The notes under the pieces: model-generated
Database searches by the model: none
The model's input: only the letters and a program-made list of their open reading frames with translations
What the model was told of the DNA's origin: nothing
Source of the DNA: Pseudomonas sp. PSKL.D1
Lineage (GTDB): Bacteria; Pseudomonadota; Gammaproteobacteria; Pseudomonadales; Pseudomonadaceae
NCBI RefSeq assembly: GCF_028898945.1
Contig: NZ_CP118607.1
Coordinates: 930,001 to 994,000, forward strand
Reading direction: 5' to 3'
Length of the DNA stretch: 64,000 nt
Translations under genes and position numbers: made by a program
In this document: positions 44,119 to 52,450 of the stretch, one piece after another
Numbering within the stretch: position 1 is the stretch's first letter
Layout of the letters: every line of letters starts with the position of its first letter

Positions 44119-45563
44119 AGCATGTCCTCACCGTCTACTGCGGGGTCTTCGTATTGCAGGGCATCAAGTGACAGGCTGCGGCGGCCGACCTGGGCCATGT
44201 TGCCGCGGGCCTGCTTTTCTTGCGCCAGGAGGCTCTGGGCCTGGTTACGTTGCTCGGGCGTCAGCTGCTGGTCGAGCTGCTGGGCCAGTTCGGTGGACTG
44301 AGGCGTCGGTAACGCTTGGGAAAGCTGCGCGAACACCCAGGCGTTGGTCGGCTCTGGGCGAATGCCATGGCCTTCGCTGAACAACTGGGCGAGGGCGTAG
44401 TCAGCGCTGCTTTGGCCACCACGGGCGGCGTTGAGCAGGTGGTCGACGGCCTTTTGCGGCTCGACATCGCCCAGGTAGCCGCGGCGATAAAGCTGGCCAA
44501 GGTAGTAGTCAGCGCTGACTTCGCCGGCACTGGCGGCCGCCTGCAGGTGCTGTTCGGCCTTTTCGGCGTCGGCCGGGATGGCCTTGCCTTCGTAGTAAAG
44601 GCGGCCCAGCAGCAGGTCGGCGCGCGGCTGTTCGGCTTCGCGGCCCTTGTCGATATAAGCCATGAGCTGGTCGGTGTCGCCCAGCTCAGGGAAGTCGTAC
44701 ACCAGTTGCGCCAGGCTCACCCAGGAGGCCGGGTTGGTCGGGGCAATGTGTTCGAGCAAATCCTTGGCGGTTTTTTCGTCGGTCTGGCCGAGATTCATGT
44801 CGGCCAATACGCGGGCGACGCTGTCGACCCGGGTGGCGGGCACGGTGCCACGGGCGTAACCGGCTTTGAGCTGTTCAAGCAGGGCGGCCTGCTGGTCGGC
44901 CTGGCCGCGCTTCTGGTAGACCGTGGCCAGTTCGGTGTAGCACACGTCCATGGTGGCGAGTGCTTGCTTGCAGAGCGTTTCGACGTTGTCGAGGTTCTGG
45001 TCGTAGGTGCCCTGGGTGCGGTACAGCAGAATTTGCGCAAGGCCCGCTTCCGGGTAGCCAGCGGCGCGCCACTGGTCGATCTGTTGCTGGGCGTTGACGT
45101 TGGGGAAGCTCTGCGGGTACAGCAGGTAAAGCATCGCTAGCGGGATCAGTGTTTTGTTCTCGCCCTGTTCGGCGGCTCGCTTGAGCAGGGTTTCGGCTTC
45201 TTCGCGTTCGGCCTGGGTGCTGTCGGGCTTGGCCACCAGCAGGCGGCCAAGGCGTACCTGGGCGCGGGTCGAGGTGTCGGCGGCGGCGCGGTAGGTCGCT
45301 TCGGCTTCTTTGTACTGCGCCGGGTCGCCGGTGGACACCTTGATATCGGCCAGGCCCACTTGCGCGTCGCTGTAGCCCAGGTCGGCCAGGGCCTTGTAGT
45401 TGCGCTCGGCCAGTGCGGTGTCGCCACGCTTGAGGGCTTCGTTGGCCAGGCGCTGGTCCGGAAGACCCGAGCAGCCGGCCAGGGTCACGGCCAGGGCCAG
45501 GGTGCACCAGGCGAAGGGGCGGGCGCTGAGCGCTCGTCCCACGGGATACTTGTCAGCGATCAT
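44115..45563 (-). CDS. algK: Alginate export lipoprotein AlgK
   Basis: Outer-membrane lipoprotein with Sel1/TPR-like repeats that helps assemble AlgE and the trans-envelope alginate complex. The 482-residue product has a lipobox LAGC (Cys near residue 31) and Sel1-type repeats such as [31 protein letters not shown] towards the C-terminus. It overlaps algE (ATGA) and follows alg44 by 12 bases. Confidence 0.93.
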   Translation of the reverse strand: MIADKYPVGRALSARPFAWCTLALAVTLAGCSGLPDQRLANEALKRGDTALAERNYKALADLGYSDAQVGLADIKVSTGDPAQYKEAEATYRAAADTSTRAQVRLGRLLVAKPDSTQAEREEAETLLKRAAEQGENKTLIPLAMLYLLYPQSFPNVNAQQQIDQWRAAGYPEAGLAQILLYRTQGTYDQNLDNVETLCKQALATMDVCYTELATVYQKRGQADQQAALLEQLKAGYARGTVPATRVDSVARVLADMNLGQTDEKTAKDLLEHIAPTNPASWVSLAQLVYDFPELGDTDQLMAYIDKGREAEQPRADLLLGRLYYEGKAIPADAEKAEQHLQAAASAGEVSADYYLGQLYRRGYLGDVEPQKAVDHLLNAARGGQSSADYALAQLFSEGHGIRPEPTNAWVFAQLSQALPTPQSTELAQQLDQQLTPEQRNQAQSLLAQEKQARGNMAQVGRRSLSLDALQYEDPAVDGEDML

Positions 45564-45575
45564 TGTCCGATCCTC

Positions 45576-46742
45576 TTACAGACCACGGGCCACGGCTTTG
45601 TCGATCAGCCAGTTCAGCGACGGACCACGGTCGCTGTTGACCGAAGCCGGGCGGCCGGCCAGTTCGGCAGGCAGGCCGGTGTCAGGCTTGATCTGCACGC
45701 GGATGTCAGAGGCCAGGTCTTCGCTGTTGAGGCTGGCGCTGCTGACGATGCGGCCAGTGCGCACTTCGTCTTCGCCGGCCACCTGGAAGTTGACCCGGGT
45801 ACCTGGCTTGACCTCGTCGAACTGGCGGTAGCTGAAGCGCGCCTCAACCATCGGGTTGGTGGTGCGCGGGATCAGCTGGAAGATCGGCTGACCCTTGGCG
45901 GCGTACTGGCCGTCGTCCACCAGTTGGCGGGCGACTACGCAATCGCACGGGCTGGTGAGGGTGCCGGAAAGCTGCTTGCCGAACAGTTCCTCGACCTTCG
46001 CTGGCTCCAGTTGCGAGTCGTCCAGGTGGCCTTTGAGCATGTCCAGCATGCTGGTGCTGAAGCTGGCCAGCGGCGCGCCTTTGGTCACTTGGCCGCCGCT
46101 TTCCACCAGGCTGTTCACGGTGCCGTCACGCGGCATGGTGACGTTGGTGGTCGGCACCGCCACCACGCCGGCTTCGGCATGGCTGACGAAGTACATGCCG
46201 TACAGCGATTTGGCAACGAAGCCGAACGCCGCGATGCCAACCACGAACACGCCCAAGGTGACCGTCACGGCCTTCAGGCGGCCAAAGGCAGACAAACCAG
46301 CGCCGCCGTCCTTCTGCTTGCGCGCCTTGGTGAAGTTGTCGCGCTGCAGGGTGCTGAGCACATCGCCGATGCTGATCAGCTCGCCCGACAGGTGGCTGGT
46401 GATGATGTGGCGCAGGGTGGCAATGTCGCGCGGTTCTAGGTTCTGGAACTGTGCGCCGGTGCGGCCGCTGTCGCTGTGGTAGGAGCGCACCTGGAACTCG
46501 ATATCCATCGACAGCCCGAGGTTGTCGACCAAGAACTGCAGGCGCCCGCGCAGCACTTCGCCCACGCTCAGCGGCTGCTTGGTGTGGAAGCTCAGGCCAC
46601 CGGCGGACAGGTCGTCCACCTTCACATCGTGGGGCTGGCGCTGGGCATCCAGGAAGCGCAGCTTGGCCGGGATGCGTACCCGGGCGTGTTGGCGCTGGGC
46701 TTCGGACTCATGCACGACATTGACGTTCACGGCGGTATTCAT
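45576..46742 (-). CDS. alg44: Alginate co-polymerase Alg44 (PilZ, c-di-GMP receptor)
   Basis: Inner-membrane protein that binds cyclic di-GMP and activates the Alg8 polymerase. The 388 residues have an N-terminal PilZ domain (about 15-120) with the RxxxR motif in RQHARVRIPAK and the DLSAGGLSF loop, one transmembrane helix (about 160-185, VTLGVFVVGIAAFGFVAKSL) and a periplasmic HlyD-like domain (about 195-385). The c-di-GMP residues are intact, so polymerisation should be under c-di-GMP control. It follows alg8 by 36 bases. Confidence 0.94.
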   Translation of the reverse strand: MNTAVNVNVVHESEAQRQHARVRIPAKLRFLDAQRQPHDVKVDDLSAGGLSFHTKQPLSVGEVLRGRLQFLVDNLGLSMDIEFQVRSYHSDSGRTGAQFQNLEPRDIATLRHIITSHLSGELISIGDVLSTLQRDNFTKARKQKDGGAGLSAFGRLKAVTVTLGVFVVGIAAFGFVAKSLYGMYFVSHAEAGVVAVPTTNVTMPRDGTVNSLVESGGQVTKGAPLASFSTSMLDMLKGHLDDSQLEPAKVEELFGKQLSGTLTSPCDCVVARQLVDDGQYAAKGQPIFQLIPRTTNPMVEARFSYRQFDEVKPGTRVNFQVAGEDEVRTGRIVSSASLNSEDLASDIRVQIKPDTGLPAELAGRPASVNSDRGPSLNWLIDKAVARGL

Positions 46743-46778
46743 GGTGGTTTGTTCCTTGAGTTCTGATCCGGGTTGGGC

Positions 46779-48269
46779 TCACACGACCATGAACAGCACA
46801 GCAACGAAGATGCTGGCAGCCGAGAAGGTCATGGTCCGCGAGGACCAGGTGTTGAACCATTGTTGAAAACTGGCGAGGTCGCGCTTGAGGGCAGTCGGTT
46901 GGCGGGTCCAGGACTGCTTGTCGAGGCGGAAGAACACGTAGATCTTCATCAGCGCGCCGACGATCTGGTTGTAATAGAGAATCAGCGGGTAGGCCGGGCC
47001 GACGTTATGGCCGGAGCACAGCAGCATCACGGTGAGAATCAGGCGGGTGATGCCGATCCACAGCAGGTACACCAGCAGGAAGGCCATGCCGAACTTGAGG
47101 CTGGCGATCACCGCCACGGTCAGGCCAAGCAAACTGGTCCACATCGACACGCGCTGGTCGAACAACACGATGCTGGTGAACAGCCCGAGGCGGCGCATGC
47201 CCAGGCCCAGTGCACGGGAGTTCTGGCGCAGGTTGTTGCCGTACCAGCGGTACATCAACTTGCGGCTGGCCTTGAGGAAGCTCTTTTCCGGCGGGTGCTC
47301 GACGGTGTTGATGGCGGCGTCCGGCACGTAGAAAGTGTCGTAGCCCAGGCGCATCAGGCTGAACCAGCTGGACTTGTCGTCACCGGTGAGGAATTTGAAG
47401 CGGCCCAGGCGCCAGTGCATCAGCGAGTCGCTTTCGACGTCGGCGATGAACTCGGGGTTGGTCACCACGCTGGCGCGGAACATCGACATGCGCCCGGTCA
47501 TGGTCAGCACGCGCTTGCTCAGGGCCATCGAGCACATGTTGATGTGGCGCTGGGCGAAGCGCAGCTTGTGCCACTCGCTCATGATGTAGCCGCCGCGCAC
47601 TTCGCAGAATTCGTTGGTGGTCAGGCCACCGACATTGGGGAACAGCTTGAACCACGGCACGGTCTTGCGGACCACGCCCTCGCCGAGCACGGTGTCACCG
47701 TCGATTACCGCAACAACGGCGTTTTCGTCCGGCAGCATGCGTGAAATGGCGCGGAAGCCATAAGCCAGGCCGTCGCGCTTGCCGGTACCGGCGATGCGCA
47801 CGATGTCCAGCTTCACGTGTTCAGGCGGGTTGTACTTGGCCCACAGGCTCTTCACCAGCAGTTCATCGGACATTTCCACCAGCGAGCACACCACGGTGGT
47901 GGGGTAGCCGCAGTCGATCGCCTCGCGAATCACCGAGCTGTACACCTGGGCGGTGGTCAGCGCTTCGATACGGAAGCTGGTGACCATCAGGTACACGTGC
48001 GAAGGCGCGGTGGCATCGCCCAATTTCTGCACTTTGCGGCGCAGGTGCGGGTAGACGATGTAGAGGAAGATCATGCCGCGAATGAAATGGGTGGCGCCCA
48101 TGGAATAGCGCCAGATGCCGACTGCGCCGACCAGGAAGATGAAGTGCTTCGACTGCGAGTCGAAGATATCGGCCGGCAGGGCCAGGGCGATCAACATGAG
48201 CAGGCTCATGTAGAGCAGCCACCCGGCGCACTGCAACAGCACTGTCTGGAGCCTTTGCATGTTCAGCAT
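46779..48269 (-). CDS. alg8: Alginate polymerase Alg8 (GT2 glycosyltransferase)
   Basis: Inner-membrane family 2 glycosyltransferase that polymerises GDP-mannuronate. The 496 residues have N-terminal helices (about 10-75), a GT2 catalytic domain with [13 protein letters not shown] and [11 protein letters not shown], and C-terminal helices. [13 protein letters not shown] sits where processive synthases have the QxxRW motif. An ATG nine bases inside (MQRLQTVLL) is an alternative start. It lies 59 bases after algD and is the catalytic partner of Alg44. Confidence 0.94.
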   Translation of the reverse strand: MLNMQRLQTVLLQCAGWLLYMSLLMLIALALPADIFDSQSKHFIFLVGAVGIWRYSMGATHFIRGMIFLYIVYPHLRRKVQKLGDATAPSHVYLMVTSFRIEALTTAQVYSSVIREAIDCGYPTTVVCSLVEMSDELLVKSLWAKYNPPEHVKLDIVRIAGTGKRDGLAYGFRAISRMLPDENAVVAVIDGDTVLGEGVVRKTVPWFKLFPNVGGLTTNEFCEVRGGYIMSEWHKLRFAQRHINMCSMALSKRVLTMTGRMSMFRASVVTNPEFIADVESDSLMHWRLGRFKFLTGDDKSSWFSLMRLGYDTFYVPDAAINTVEHPPEKSFLKASRKLMYRWYGNNLRQNSRALGLGMRRLGLFTSIVLFDQRVSMWTSLLGLTVAVIASLKFGMAFLLVYLLWIGITRLILTVMLLCSGHNVGPAYPLILYYNQIVGALMKIYVFFRLDKQSWTRQPTALKRDLASFQQWFNTWSSRTMTFSAASIFVAVLFMVV

Positions 48270-48328
48270 CCGTCAGGAATTCTTGGGGGGTGGGCAGCGC
48301 AGGGGGCCTGCGCTGCCCGGCCGAGGGC

Positions 48329-49645
48329 TTACCAGCAGATGCCTTCGGTACGGCTGGTGGCGCAGGTTGGTTTGGCCATGAAACCAACCAGGTCGATCAC
48401 CTGTTTGCCGGCCGGCGCTTGCTCGGCAAGGGCGCGGAACTGCTCGTCGCGGTTGCCCAGCACGATGATGTCGGCGTTGTCGATGACCTTCTGGAAGTTG
48501 GCATTGAGCAGCGACGACACATGCGGGATCTTCGACTCGATGTACTCTTTGTTCGCACCGTGAACACGGGCGTACTCGACGTTCTCGTCGTAGATGTCCA
48601 ACTGATAGCCTTTGCCGATCAGGCGTTCGGCCAGCTCTACCAGCGGGCTTTCGCGCAGGTCGTCGGTGCCGGCCTTGAAGCTCAGGCCAAGCAGGGCGAC
48701 CTTGCGCTTGTCGTGGGCTTCGATCAGTTCGAAGGCGTTTTGCACCTGCGACTCGTTACTGCGCATCAGCGAGTCGAGCAGCGGGGCACGCACATCGAGG
48801 CTGGCGGCGCGGTAGGTGAGGGCGCGTACGTCCTTGGGCAGGCACGAGCCGCCGAAGGCAAAGCCCGGGCGCATGTAGTACTGCGACAGGTTGAGCACCT
48901 TGTCCTGGCAAACCACGTCCATCACGTCACGGCCGTCCACGCCCACCGCTTTGGCGATGTTGCCGATTTCGTTGGCGAAGGTGACCTTGGTGGCGTGCCA
49001 CACGTTGCAGGTGTACTTGATCATCTCGGCCACTTCGATCGGCTTGCGGATGACCGGCGCGTCCAGTTCTTCGTACAGGGCCTGCAGCACGTCGCCGCTT
49101 TGGCTGTCCAGCTCACCAATGACGGTCATTGGCGGGTGGTCGTAGTCCTTGATCGCGGTGCTTTCACGCAGGAATTCCGGGTTGACCGCCACGCCGAAGT
49201 CGACGCCGGCTTTTTTGCCCGAGCAATCTTCGAGGATCGGAATGACCACGTTCTTGACGGTGCCCGGCAGTACGGTGCTGCGCACCACGATGGTGTGACG
49301 GCGTGTGGTGTCACGCAGTACGTAGCCGATTTCGCGGCAGACCGACTCGATGTACTCCAGGCCCAGGTCGCCGTTTTTCTTGCTTGGGGTGCCGACGCAG
49401 ATCATCGACACATCGCTGGCGCGGATGGCCTCGGCGAAGTCGGTGGTGCCACGCAGGCGGCCGTTGGCGATGCCTTGCTGCAGCAGAGCCTCCAGGCCAG
49501 GTTCGACGATGGGCGACTTGCCCTGATTGATCAGGTCGATCTTGGTGCTGGACACGTCCACACCAATCACGTCATGGCCTCGCGCCGTCAGGCAACCTGC
49601 ACAGACCGCACCCACATAACCCAAACCAAAGATGCTGATACGCAT
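48329..49645 (-). CDS. algD: GDP-mannose 6-dehydrogenase AlgD
   Basis: Cytoplasmic NAD-dependent enzyme that oxidises GDP-mannose to GDP-mannuronate, the committed step of alginate synthesis. The start at 49645 (MRISIFGLGYVGAVCAGCL) has AGGTGA upstream; an ATG nine bases earlier is less well placed. The 438 residues have the NAD motif GLGYVGAVCAG and the catalytic Cys in FAFGGSCLPKDVRAL (near residue 268). It is the first gene of the operon, behind an AlgU-type promoter and a leader of about 430 bases. Confidence 0.96.
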   Translation of the reverse strand: MRISIFGLGYVGAVCAGCLTARGHDVIGVDVSSTKIDLINQGKSPIVEPGLEALLQQGIANGRLRGTTDFAEAIRASDVSMICVGTPSKKNGDLGLEYIESVCREIGYVLRDTTRRHTIVVRSTVLPGTVKNVVIPILEDCSGKKAGVDFGVAVNPEFLRESTAIKDYDHPPMTVIGELDSQSGDVLQALYEELDAPVIRKPIEVAEMIKYTCNVWHATKVTFANEIGNIAKAVGVDGRDVMDVVCQDKVLNLSQYYMRPGFAFGGSCLPKDVRALTYRAASLDVRAPLLDSLMRSNESQVQNAFELIEAHDKRKVALLGLSFKAGTDDLRESPLVELAERLIGKGYQLDIYDENVEYARVHGANKEYIESKIPHVSSLLNANFQKVIDNADIIVLGNRDEQFRALAEQAPAGKQVIDLVGFMAKPTCATSRTEGICW

Positions 49646-50083
49646 CGCAATCACCTCATGTGTTTATCACGTCGGCTCTTTCGGGAAGAGCCGGACTGGG
49701 TTGATTAACAACAGTTTTCGGGCGCACGGATCCATGGCAAAAGCACACTTTGCCGAGCGCAGGCATGAATAAATCCGTCGCGCACAAAGTTGTGCACTAA
49801 AAGTTGGCAGTCATAAGCCAGTAATTAAAGGCGTGCCCTGAAATGCAGCCGTCTTTATTGCAAGGCGCTACTTGGCGCTTTGCTGTGCTTGTTCTTTCAA
49901 GTGGATAAATCCTTTGAAATCAACCACTAGGACGATGTGTAGGGGCGCGTCTATCCTCCATGAGACGGGCTCTGCATAGAACCCGTTGCACCTTCCTGAA
50001 TAAGCGGGCGGGTATTGAGTACCGCTGCTTGTCATGTGTAAGTCATTTCTCACAACCCGGGGGCATGAAATTCGTTACGGCAC

Positions 50084-50111
50084 TATGAGCGGTCGGTTTG
50101 GGGAGAAGTTC
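50084..50111 (-). promoter_or_regulatory. AlgU (sigma-22) type promoter of algD
   Basis: On the minus strand GAACTT (50111-50106) is followed after 17 bases by TCATA (50088-50084). The P. aeruginosa algD promoter has GAACTT, 17 bases, then TCCTA (recalled), so both elements and the spacing agree. It would start transcription about 430 bases before algD and make alginate synthesis depend on envelope stress. Confidence 0.75.
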
Positions 50112-50279
50112 CGGGGTGGGTACAGCGTGCATGAAAGATTTCTAAATATTTTTTCAGTGGCAAATACTTTCAATTTGATAGCACGCGAGGGTTTTACCCC
50201 GGTATATAAAGGGCGAAACTGAAGGGGGATGTTTTTGTGCCAGTATCTGAAAAATTTTTTCAAAATTCGTCAAAAAAGG

Positions 50280-50288
50280 TACGAACGG
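50280..50288 (-). promoter_or_regulatory. Possible AlgR binding site upstream of algD
   Basis: The minus strand reads CCGTTCGTA, one base off the AlgR core CCGTTCGTC known from the P. aeruginosa algD promoter. It lies about 170 bases upstream of the -35 element. A single near-match can occur by chance, so the call is tentative. Confidence 0.4.
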
Positions 50289-50375
50289 TCTTATGGCGGA
50301 TGGCGATAAAAGGAAGCGTGTTGGGTTTTTGGCGCCAATTTTATGGCTTTTTGCGAGGGTCTATGGTGGTGCAGA

Positions 50376-50477
50376 GATCGAGCGCCGCCCGCGCGGCGCA
50401 TCGCGGATAAATCCGCTCCTACAGGTTAAGGAGGTCCTGTAGGAGCGGATTTATCCGCGATGCGCCGCAAGGCGCCG
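50376..50477. repeat. REP pair upstream of algD
   Basis: Inverted ATAAAT-type REP units with a GC-rich left extension (GATCGAGCGCCGCCCGCGCG) and GCGCCGCAAGGCGCC on the right. Its first 47 bases are identical to 9727-9773. It abuts the orphan yaaA tail at 50488. Confidence 0.9.
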
Positions 50478-50487
50478 GGTCTGAGAA

Positions 50488-50621
50488 TCAATCGGCTGGG
50501 TGATCCCGCAAAAACACCAAATGATCCGCCTTCGACTGCTCGGCACTGTAGTAGTACCCCTGCACATCGAACTGCTTCAGCCGCTCCGGGTCGTTGACCC
50601 GCTCCTGAATCACGAACCGGC
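50488..50621 (-). pseudogene. Orphan 3' tail of yaaA (duplicate)
   Basis: The 134 bases match the last 134 bases of the intact yaaA (52451-52584) with about eight differences, mostly silent; the encoded ends are [12 protein letters not shown] here and [12 protein letters not shown] in the intact gene. Homology stops sharply at 50621. There is no start codon or upstream part of the gene, so it is a remnant. It marks the boundary of the insertion carrying the bacteriocin genes. Confidence 0.92.
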
Positions 50622-50653
50622 CGATGGTTGTGGGCGCTGCATAGCTAATTTGA

Positions 50654-50679
50654 CCAGGCCCCGGTCCTGCCGGGTCTGG
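50654..50679 (-). terminator. Possible terminator after the immunity gene
   Basis: An imperfect GC-rich hairpin (CCAGACCCGG / CCGGGGCCTGG) lies ten bases after the stop of the small lipoprotein gene and is followed on the minus strand by TCAAATTAG. The U-tract is poor. Confidence 0.4.
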
Positions 50680-50688
50680 AAGGATGCC

Positions 50689-50985
50689 TCAGGGTTTGCC
50701 GACGCTCAGCTCCAGTCTTCCGTCGCAGCTGATCATTGCGAGATACCCCTTCTCTTTCAGCTTAAACGGGACGATCCACCAGTTATTCGTGGAGTCGTAG
50801 CGTTCACCTGGCTCCAGCTCGTATGAGCCCAGCGCTGATTGATCATGCTCTGAGAAGTAGGTGTCCAGCGAACGCGTGAAGAAGTCCGGCCCCATTGAGG
50901 TGCAAGACTCGCCGTCCTCTTTCTGACAGCCCGAAATAGAGAGAGCCGCTATCGCTGCGATGACAAATAGCCTGAAGCTTCGCAT
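50689..50985 (-). CDS. Cmi-like immunity lipoprotein for the colicin-M-like toxin
   Basis: A 98-residue protein with a lipoprotein signal peptide (MRSFRLFVIAAIAALSISGC, Cys20). The mature part has two further Cys (C28 and C87) and WIVPFKLKEKG-YLAMISCDG near the C-terminus. From memory, the E. coli colicin M immunity protein Cmi has the same plan: an N-terminal membrane anchor, two Cys that form a disulfide, and a LLVPFK...YYGMYHCEEG stretch. It should sit in the periplasm, where colicin M acts, and protect the producer. The ATG is five bases after the toxin stop, on the same strand. The homology is short; immunity function is inferred from it plus position. Base composition is lower in GC than the flanks. 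Confidence 0.72.
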   Translation of the reverse strand: MRSFRLFVIAAIAALSISGCQKEDGESCTSMGPDFFTRSLDTYFSEHDQSALGSYELEPGERYDSTNNWWIVPFKLKEKGYLAMISCDGRLELSVGKP

Positions 50986-50990
50986 CTTCC

Positions 50991-51911
50991 CTATCTCACC
51001 CCGCTGAATTGTACATACTGAGAGCCAATGAAATGGATTTCATAATCAGCATGCCCAAATGTGTCACCCAGCTCCCGCAGGAACGTAGTTAGTGCTTCCT
51101 GCCCCCAAGTTCGGTTGCTCTGATTAGCGTCATAGACGTCCGGATTCAGCGTGTACGATCCTGAGAAATTGTAAGTGCCGTCAGCGAAAACCGTCAAATC
51201 CCCAGTCAGATTACCACTCACCCGCCCAATCATGCCGGCTGCTGGTATATCCAGTGGCGCTTTACTGAAGGTGTTGTAACTGAAACTTTCTGCGTTGAGG
51301 CGGTAGGTACCAGGACCTGTGGATGAGTTGGCCAGCAAATTGGTGATAGGCGTGAAGTCTGCCGCTACCATTTTGAGGTTTAGCGAGCCGATTCGGACAT
51401 TCCGTGTAATTCCATTACCAAACAGCCAGTAACCGATTGCGGCTACCGGCATTAAGGGCGTGCCGTAGAAGTCGATCTCGTGTCTATCAAAAGCATTGGA
51501 CCAATCAGTTGAACTGCTACTCAAAAATGTTCCATAACCAAATCGGGCAGAAATTACGTTTTCTCCGAACAGCCCATCCGGGCTCCAACCCTGGGTCTTC
51601 GCCTGGTCATTCATTGCAAAAGCGCTGTAGCAGTGGATTTGCAGTTGTTGATTGAGCACAGTGAGGTTCTGATTACTGAAACCCTTGCAAGCCGCGTCCA
51701 AAGCTGCGAGAGAGTCGTTGTTCTCAACTGCCTTCCACATTTCTGTCCCATTAAGGCACATATTTTCTGCTGCAACGGGGATCATTTGAATTTCACGTAC
51801 ATGATCAGGCAGGCCATTGAACTCATTGCTCCAGCCGTAGTCCAGCCCCATTTCTGTTACGTAGCCGCCATATACAATGGTACTGGGTAGTTCATTACTG
51901 TTTTGAGTCAT
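50991..51911 (-). CDS. Colicin-M-like lipid II-degrading bacteriocin
   Basis: A 306-residue protein without a signal peptide. Its C-terminal half aligns with colicin M recalled from E. coli: PVAAIGYWLFGNGITRNVRI (155-174) against PIVALAHYLWGNGAERSVNI, then GNLTGDLTVFADGTYNFSGS and the catalytic stretch DVYDANQSNR (258-267) against DKYDFNASTHR. Colicin M cuts the peptidoglycan precursor lipid II in the periplasm; its key residues are D226, Y228, D229, H235 and R236. Here D258, Y260, D261 and R267 are present, but the loop is one residue shorter and Asn266 stands for His. An NMCL motif (50-53) is also shared. The N-terminal part should hold receptor-binding and TonB-dependent import regions. 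No lysis gene is adjacent. It lies on a low-GC insertion downstream of yaaA. Confidence 0.85.
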   Translation of the reverse strand: MTQNSNELPSTIVYGGYVTEMGLDYGWSNEFNGLPDHVREIQMIPVAAENMCLNGTEMWKAVENNDSLAALDAACKGFSNQNLTVLNQQLQIHCYSAFAMNDQAKTQGWSPDGLFGENVISARFGYGTFLSSSSTDWSNAFDRHEIDFYGTPLMPVAAIGYWLFGNGITRNVRIGSLNLKMVAADFTPITNLLANSSTGPGTYRLNAESFSYNTFSKAPLDIPAAGMIGRVSGNLTGDLTVFADGTYNFSGSYTLNPDVYDANQSNRTWGQEALTTFLRELGDTFGHADYEIHFIGSQYVQFSGVR

Positions 51912-52450
51912 GTGTGTTCTCGCTGATCGTGTTGTAAGGCTTGTACGATTGGTTGATTGCGACTCCTATGTTAGGACAAGTAGCGAGGATAGATTTGGTT
52001 AAGCGTTGTGAGAAAAGTCAACCAGTGAAGTAGGACTAGTCGATTTGTGAGATTTTATTAAATTATCGATTGCTTTTTGCTTTTATAGGGGTTCTTTGCT
52101 TGCTAACTCGGCGGTATGAGAGAAACCTTGGATTTGGAAGGTTTTTGTATGGATCATGGGCGAGTGCAAGAGTGAAAGGCGCATGCTTCATGCGTTGCAC
52201 AATGGAAGCATTAAGTTATTTCGGATGAGGCATATACACGGCGAAAAGTCAGCGCTTCCTATGTGGGAGATTTCGCATGGTGGCCGTGGGTAGTTACAAG
52301 GCTTGGGCAATGTTGCAGTGTAGAATTTTCAGCAAGTTGAGTTGTTATGATGGCGGGCCAGAATTTTCTGCCGGTAACAACTCCGGAGAAGCTCAAGTTG
52401 TAACGAAGAGAGCATGCCCATCGCTGGGCAGCTCCCCTTTCATGAAAGGC
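51912..52450. other. AT-rich non-coding part of the insertion
   Basis: About 540 bases between the bacteriocin start and the end of yaaA. It is the most AT-rich stretch in the window, with no open frame that has coding character, and must contain the toxin promoter. No LexA-type box (CTGTATATAxxxxACAG) was found by eye. A short hairpin near its right end may terminate yaaA. Confidence 0.6.
52415..52430 (-). terminator. Possible terminator of yaaA
   Basis: Stem TGCCCA / TGGGCA with a four-base loop lies about 20 bases after the yaaA stop and is followed on the minus strand by TGCTCTCTTCGTT. The stem is short, so the call is weak. It would separate yaaA transcription from the toxin genes downstream. 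Confidence 0.35.

Larger units (their letters stand above)
49646..50375. other. algD control region and leader
   Basis: About 730 bases without a gene lie between algD and the REP element. It contains the AlgU-type promoter (50084-50111), an AlgR-like site (50280-50288) and a leader of about 430 bases. The stretch is AT-rich compared with the operon. Short open frames here (for example 50034-50222) have no support. A long leader fits what is known of algD in P. aeruginosa, where AmrZ, AlgR and AlgB also act. Confidence 0.7.

Noticed and set aside
40951..44301. Open frame of 1116 codons on the plus strand across algX, algG and algE
   Set aside because: It lies opposite three well-identified alginate genes, has shadow-type composition and no recognisable domain.
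50034..50222. 62-codon frame upstream of algD
   Set aside because: It spans the AlgU promoter, has no ribosome-binding site of note and no recognised family.
50500..50826. Plus-strand frame over the orphan yaaA tail and immunity gene
   Set aside because: It is antisense to the yaaA remnant and to the lipoprotein gene, and is explained by them.
51912..52450. LexA (SOS) box for the bacteriocin gene
   Set aside because: Bacteriocins are often SOS-controlled, so it was looked for, but no adequate match to the LexA consensus was found by eye.
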